From NCBI GenBank assembly GCA_013003335.1, contig JABDJT010000244.1:1-16163 (forward strand): a stretch of 16,163 nucleotides of DNA, given 5' to 3'. The notes below the pieces were generated by a model that saw only the letters and a list, made by a program, of their open reading frames with translations, made no database searches and was not told where the DNA came from. Source of the DNA: Verrucomicrobiales bacterium. Lineage in GTDB: Bacteria > Verrucomicrobiota > Verrucomicrobiia > Verrucomicrobiales > DEV007. Shown here in pieces: positions 14,431 through 16,163 of this stretch (its first letter is position 1; each line of letters begins with the position of its first letter). The translations under genes were made by a program, and so were the position numbers.

Positions 14431-15489
14431 TCAAAACGCCCCGGTCAGGAGCTGGATGAAGCGCGAGCCGGAAGCACTGAGTTTCGCGGTGCTGCCCGTG
14501 CCGGTAATCCGGCTGATCGTGTGAAAAGAGTGATTCGTGTTAGCCGGCTTCACCCAGGTAACGGCCGGATAGGAAATCGGCTTGGTCGACGGCTCAACGG
14601 CGAGCGGTACGCCCGTTCCGGCAAAGGTGATTTCCCAACTTGGTGCACCGGGTGCTTTGTCCATCTCGCGACCGAGCCACGGGTATCGGCGGAGCAGTTC
14701 GAACTGAGCCGGCTTTTTCACGGTGACCTTGTAATAGGGCTGCTTTTTGCTGAAAAACCCGGCCATCGTGATATTCGGATCGGCCCGCTGCGCGTGATAC
14801 AAGCGGGCAACGTCGATTCCGATAAGATTGAAGCCGTTGTAAATCCCGTGATGATTTTTGGATGTGAAATGCCTGCCATACCAACTTTGAAAACGGTCGC
14901 TCATCAACATGGCCAGTTCGAGGTGCAGGTGAGCCCTTTCCCGATTGATTCCCGCCCCGGTATAGCCGAGCCGGCCAATCGTGGTGCCGACCTTGACGCG
15001 CTGCCCGGATTTGGCGGAGGTGGACATGAGGTGCGCATAGAGCGAGAAAAACGGCCCCTCGCCCCAGTCGTGATGAATCACGATGTATTTTCCGTAACTG
15101 CTGGCTGACGAGTTGTCGTTCACGTAAACGACTGTGCCGTCGAGAATCGAACGAACGTCGTCGAGGGGGTTATCGGACTTGTCACGTTTGACCGGGCGAA
15201 TATCGACGCCTTCGTGAAATTTCGTGAAAATGATGCCCCGATCGGTCCGCTTCTGATTGCGGGTAAAGCCGTACTGTCCCCCGCTCCACGGTCGGGAGCT
15301 CTTCCCCTCGAAAGTCCGGTAGGTGTACATGTAGAATTTCGAAGGATCATTCGAAAAAATCGCATCGTTGTCCGTCGGGAGACGGAGATTTTTCAAGCCG
15401 CCGACGGGCGTGGATTGAGCCGATGAAAAAATCGGGAACCCAAACAGGAGGAAAGAAGAGACCAGGAGAAAACGCAGGCAGGCAGGCAT
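14431..15489 (-). CDS. Secreted M23/LytM-family metallopeptidase
   Basis: A 352-residue exported zinc endopeptidase. The signal peptide is MPACLRFLLVSSFLLFGFPIFSSAQ. The LytM core has FHEGVDIRP (His92, Asp96) and RAHLHLEL (His187, His189), with YAHL (His153) and GYTGAG between them, so the metal and catalytic residues are complete. Enzymes of this family cut peptide cross-links of peptidoglycan, or act as structural factors when degenerate. A C-terminal extension of about 150 residues follows the core (NHHGIYNGFNLIGID and onward) and matches no domain I know. The start at 15489 is preferred for its signal peptide over in-frame ATGs at 15522 and further upstream. The gene is downstream of a TM2-like protein and upstream of a secreted hydrolase. 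Confidence 0.9.
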   Translation of the reverse strand: MPACLRFLLVSSFLLFGFPIFSSAQSTPVGGLKNLRLPTDNDAIFSNDPSKFYMYTYRTFEGKSSRPWSGGQYGFTRNQKRTDRGIIFTKFHEGVDIRPVKRDKSDNPLDDVRSILDGTVVYVNDNSSASSYGKYIVIHHDWGEGPFFSLYAHLMSTSAKSGQRVKVGTTIGRLGYTGAGINRERAHLHLELAMLMSDRFQSWYGRHFTSKNHHGIYNGFNLIGIDVARLYHAQRADPNITMAGFFSKKQPYYKVTVKKPAQFELLRRYPWLGREMDKAPGAPSWEITFAGTGVPLAVEPSTKPISYPAVTWVKPANTNHSFHTISRITGTGSTAKLSASGSRFIQLLTGAF

Positions 15490-15572
15490 GGTGGAGATCC
15501 CGAATAAATCGCGAATGACCATCTGCGCAAGTGAAGGCCGTTCGAATCGTTCGATTGGGGAAGACCCGAGAA

Positions 15573-15617
15573 ACGAATGAACAGGGTTAGTTCGCTGAAC
15601 CGACCCTGTTGGTTCGT
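15573..15617. repeat. Stop-hugging palindromic repeat, copy 4
   Basis: Arms 15573-15587 (ACGAATGAACAGGGT) and 15603-15617 pair over 15 positions with one mismatch and one G-T pair. The inner stem GTTC-GCT-GAAC (15590-15600) is conserved. The right arm ends 2 nt from the TGA stop (15622-15620) of the TM2-like gene on the minus strand. It separates that gene from the M23 gene and may terminate its transcript (inference). Confidence 0.8.
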
Positions 15618-15619
15618 GC

Positions 15620-15877
15620 TCAGTCCCCTTCCAGTTTCCGCTTCGCGTAGGAATAGGCCTGGAGAGCTGACAGGATATGGCAGACCCAACCAAGGAATCC
15701 GCCACTGCCGATCCACAATCCGGGGGTGATGATGAACCACACGATCGCCCAGATGAACCGGCCGTTGTAGACCTGGCCGAGGCCTGGGAGCAGGGCACTG
15801 AGCACCGCGGCAATGCCGGGGCTCTTTACCTTCGACTCTAACTGATCGCGGGGAACGCTGATTTCATTTTGATTCAT
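15620..15877 (-). CDS. Small TM2-like integral membrane protein
   Basis: An 85-residue membrane protein. After a charged N-terminus, KSPGIAAVLSALLPGLGQVYNGR (18-40) matches the start of TM2-type domains (helix, then PGxGQxYxGR turn). A second hydrophobic stretch follows (FIWAIVWFIITPGLWIGSGG), then GWVCHILSALQAYSYAKRKLEGD. Such proteins occur widely and their role is unknown. It is read on the minus strand, divergent from the PSCyt1 gene at the window edge. The start at 15877 has no strong ribosome-binding site. The palindromic repeat begins 2 nt beyond its stop. Confidence 0.8.
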   Translation of the reverse strand: MNQNEISVPRDQLESKVKSPGIAAVLSALLPGLGQVYNGRFIWAIVWFIITPGLWIGSGGFLGWVCHILSALQAYSYAKRKLEGD

Positions 15878-15998
15878 GGCTTAGAAAATAGGGATTTCCC
15901 GACCCCGCTCGATTACAATCCAACGCCAATATTGGAATGCCCGTGACCACTCAAATCCGCCGTTTCCCTGCCCAGTGTTTTACGGCAAGATAAAGCCG
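15878..15998. promoter_or_regulatory. Divergent intergenic region with a CCAATATTGG palindrome
   Basis: These 121 nt separate the TM2-like gene (minus) from the PSCyt1 gene (plus) and should contain promoters for both. CCAATATTGG at 15926-15935 is a perfect 10-bp palindrome, a possible operator, but such palindromes arise often by chance. No clear promoter boxes were found. Confidence 0.3.
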
Positions 15999-16163
15999 AT
16001 GCCAGTTCGGTCCTTCCAGCTTTTTGTCCTGTTGCACCTTCTTGCCGCCATTGCGGTTTCGCAGGAAAAAATCGATTTCAATCGCGATATCCGGCCGATT
16101 CTTTCCGACAAATGCTACGCCTGCCACGGACCAGACGAGGCGACGCGGGAAGCGGATTTGCGG
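15999..16163 (+). CDS. Start of a second PSCyt1-domain protein (cut by window end)
   Basis: The first 55 residues of a larger protein, open to the last base. A signal peptide (MPVRSFQLFVLLHLLAAIAV) is followed by IDFNRDIRPILSDKCYACHG. This is the PSCyt1 haem-binding start with C39-YA-C42-H43, continuing GPDEATREADLR. By family precedent it should continue into DUF1549 and DUF1553 and be accompanied by a DUF1501 gene, but neither is visible. It is the second such protein in the window and its sequence in the shared region differs from the one at 6395-8722. No strong ribosome-binding site is seen. Confidence 0.88.
   Translation, partial: MPVRSFQLFVLLHLLAAIAVSQEKIDFNRDIRPILSDKCYACHGPDEATREADLR

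Noticed and set aside
14335..15108. 257-codon open frame on the plus strand
   Set aside because: It is antisense to the M23 gene, which carries complete metal-binding motifs. The product looks random.
15490..15813. Extension of the M23 gene upstream to 15813
   Set aside because: It crosses the palindromic repeat and the TM2-like gene in another frame. The translation is low-complexity and the signal peptide starts only at 15489.

Overview
The window most likely comes from a bacterium of the PVC superphylum, probably a verrucomicrobiote (inference). The signs are an H-X9-DG prepilin-like protein, a DUF1549/DUF1553 protein with a PSCyt1 (CxxCH) domain, two DUF1501 proteins with twin-arginine signals, and the start of another PSCyt1 protein at the right edge. 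These families are concentrated in Planctomycetes and Verrucomicrobia. Fourteen of the sixteen visible stop codons are TGA. No tRNA, rRNA, CRISPR array, transposase or phage gene was recognised. Coding density is high and no gene-free stretch exceeds 132 bases.

Layout, left to right. (1) 1-796, plus strand: the tail of an unrecognised gene, then a prepilin-like protein. (2) 873-4872, plus strand: a tightly overlapping five-gene operon. It encodes a MoaD/ThiS-type ubiquitin-like sulfur carrier, a MoeB/ThiF-like E1 protein with an altered ATP site, a lipoprotein of two fused ModA-like oxyanion-binding domains, a ModB-like permease and a ModC-like ATPase without the C-terminal TOBE/MOP domain. 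This is the most interesting part of the window: oxyanion (molybdate or tungstate?) uptake is physically linked to a sulfur-carrier pair. (3) 4967-8722, minus strand: a DUF1553/DUF1549/PSCyt1 gene followed 3 nt later by a DUF1501 gene, the classic PVC pair of exported proteins. Diverging from it on the plus strand is a second DUF1501 gene (8855-10234). (4) 10278-15877, minus strand: a run of genes read right to left. They encode a small TM2-like membrane protein, an M23 endopeptidase, a secreted serine hydrolase, a two-helix membrane protein, a zinc-dependent polyol/alcohol dehydrogenase overlapping a Nudix hydrolase, and a secreted BD-FAE-like esterase. (5) 15999-end, plus strand: the start of a second PSCyt1 protein.

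The non-coding DNA is short but structured. A ~50-bp palindromic element recurs four times (796-844, 4873-4963 interrupted, 10235-10277, 15573-15617), each time directly against TGA stop codons. In two convergent gaps it touches the stops of both genes. A second repeat family occurs at 4902-4952 (inside one copy of the first) and 13310-13340. A perfect 12-bp inverted repeat encloses the start codon of the DUF1553 gene. These are direct sequence observations; a role in termination or translation control is inference.
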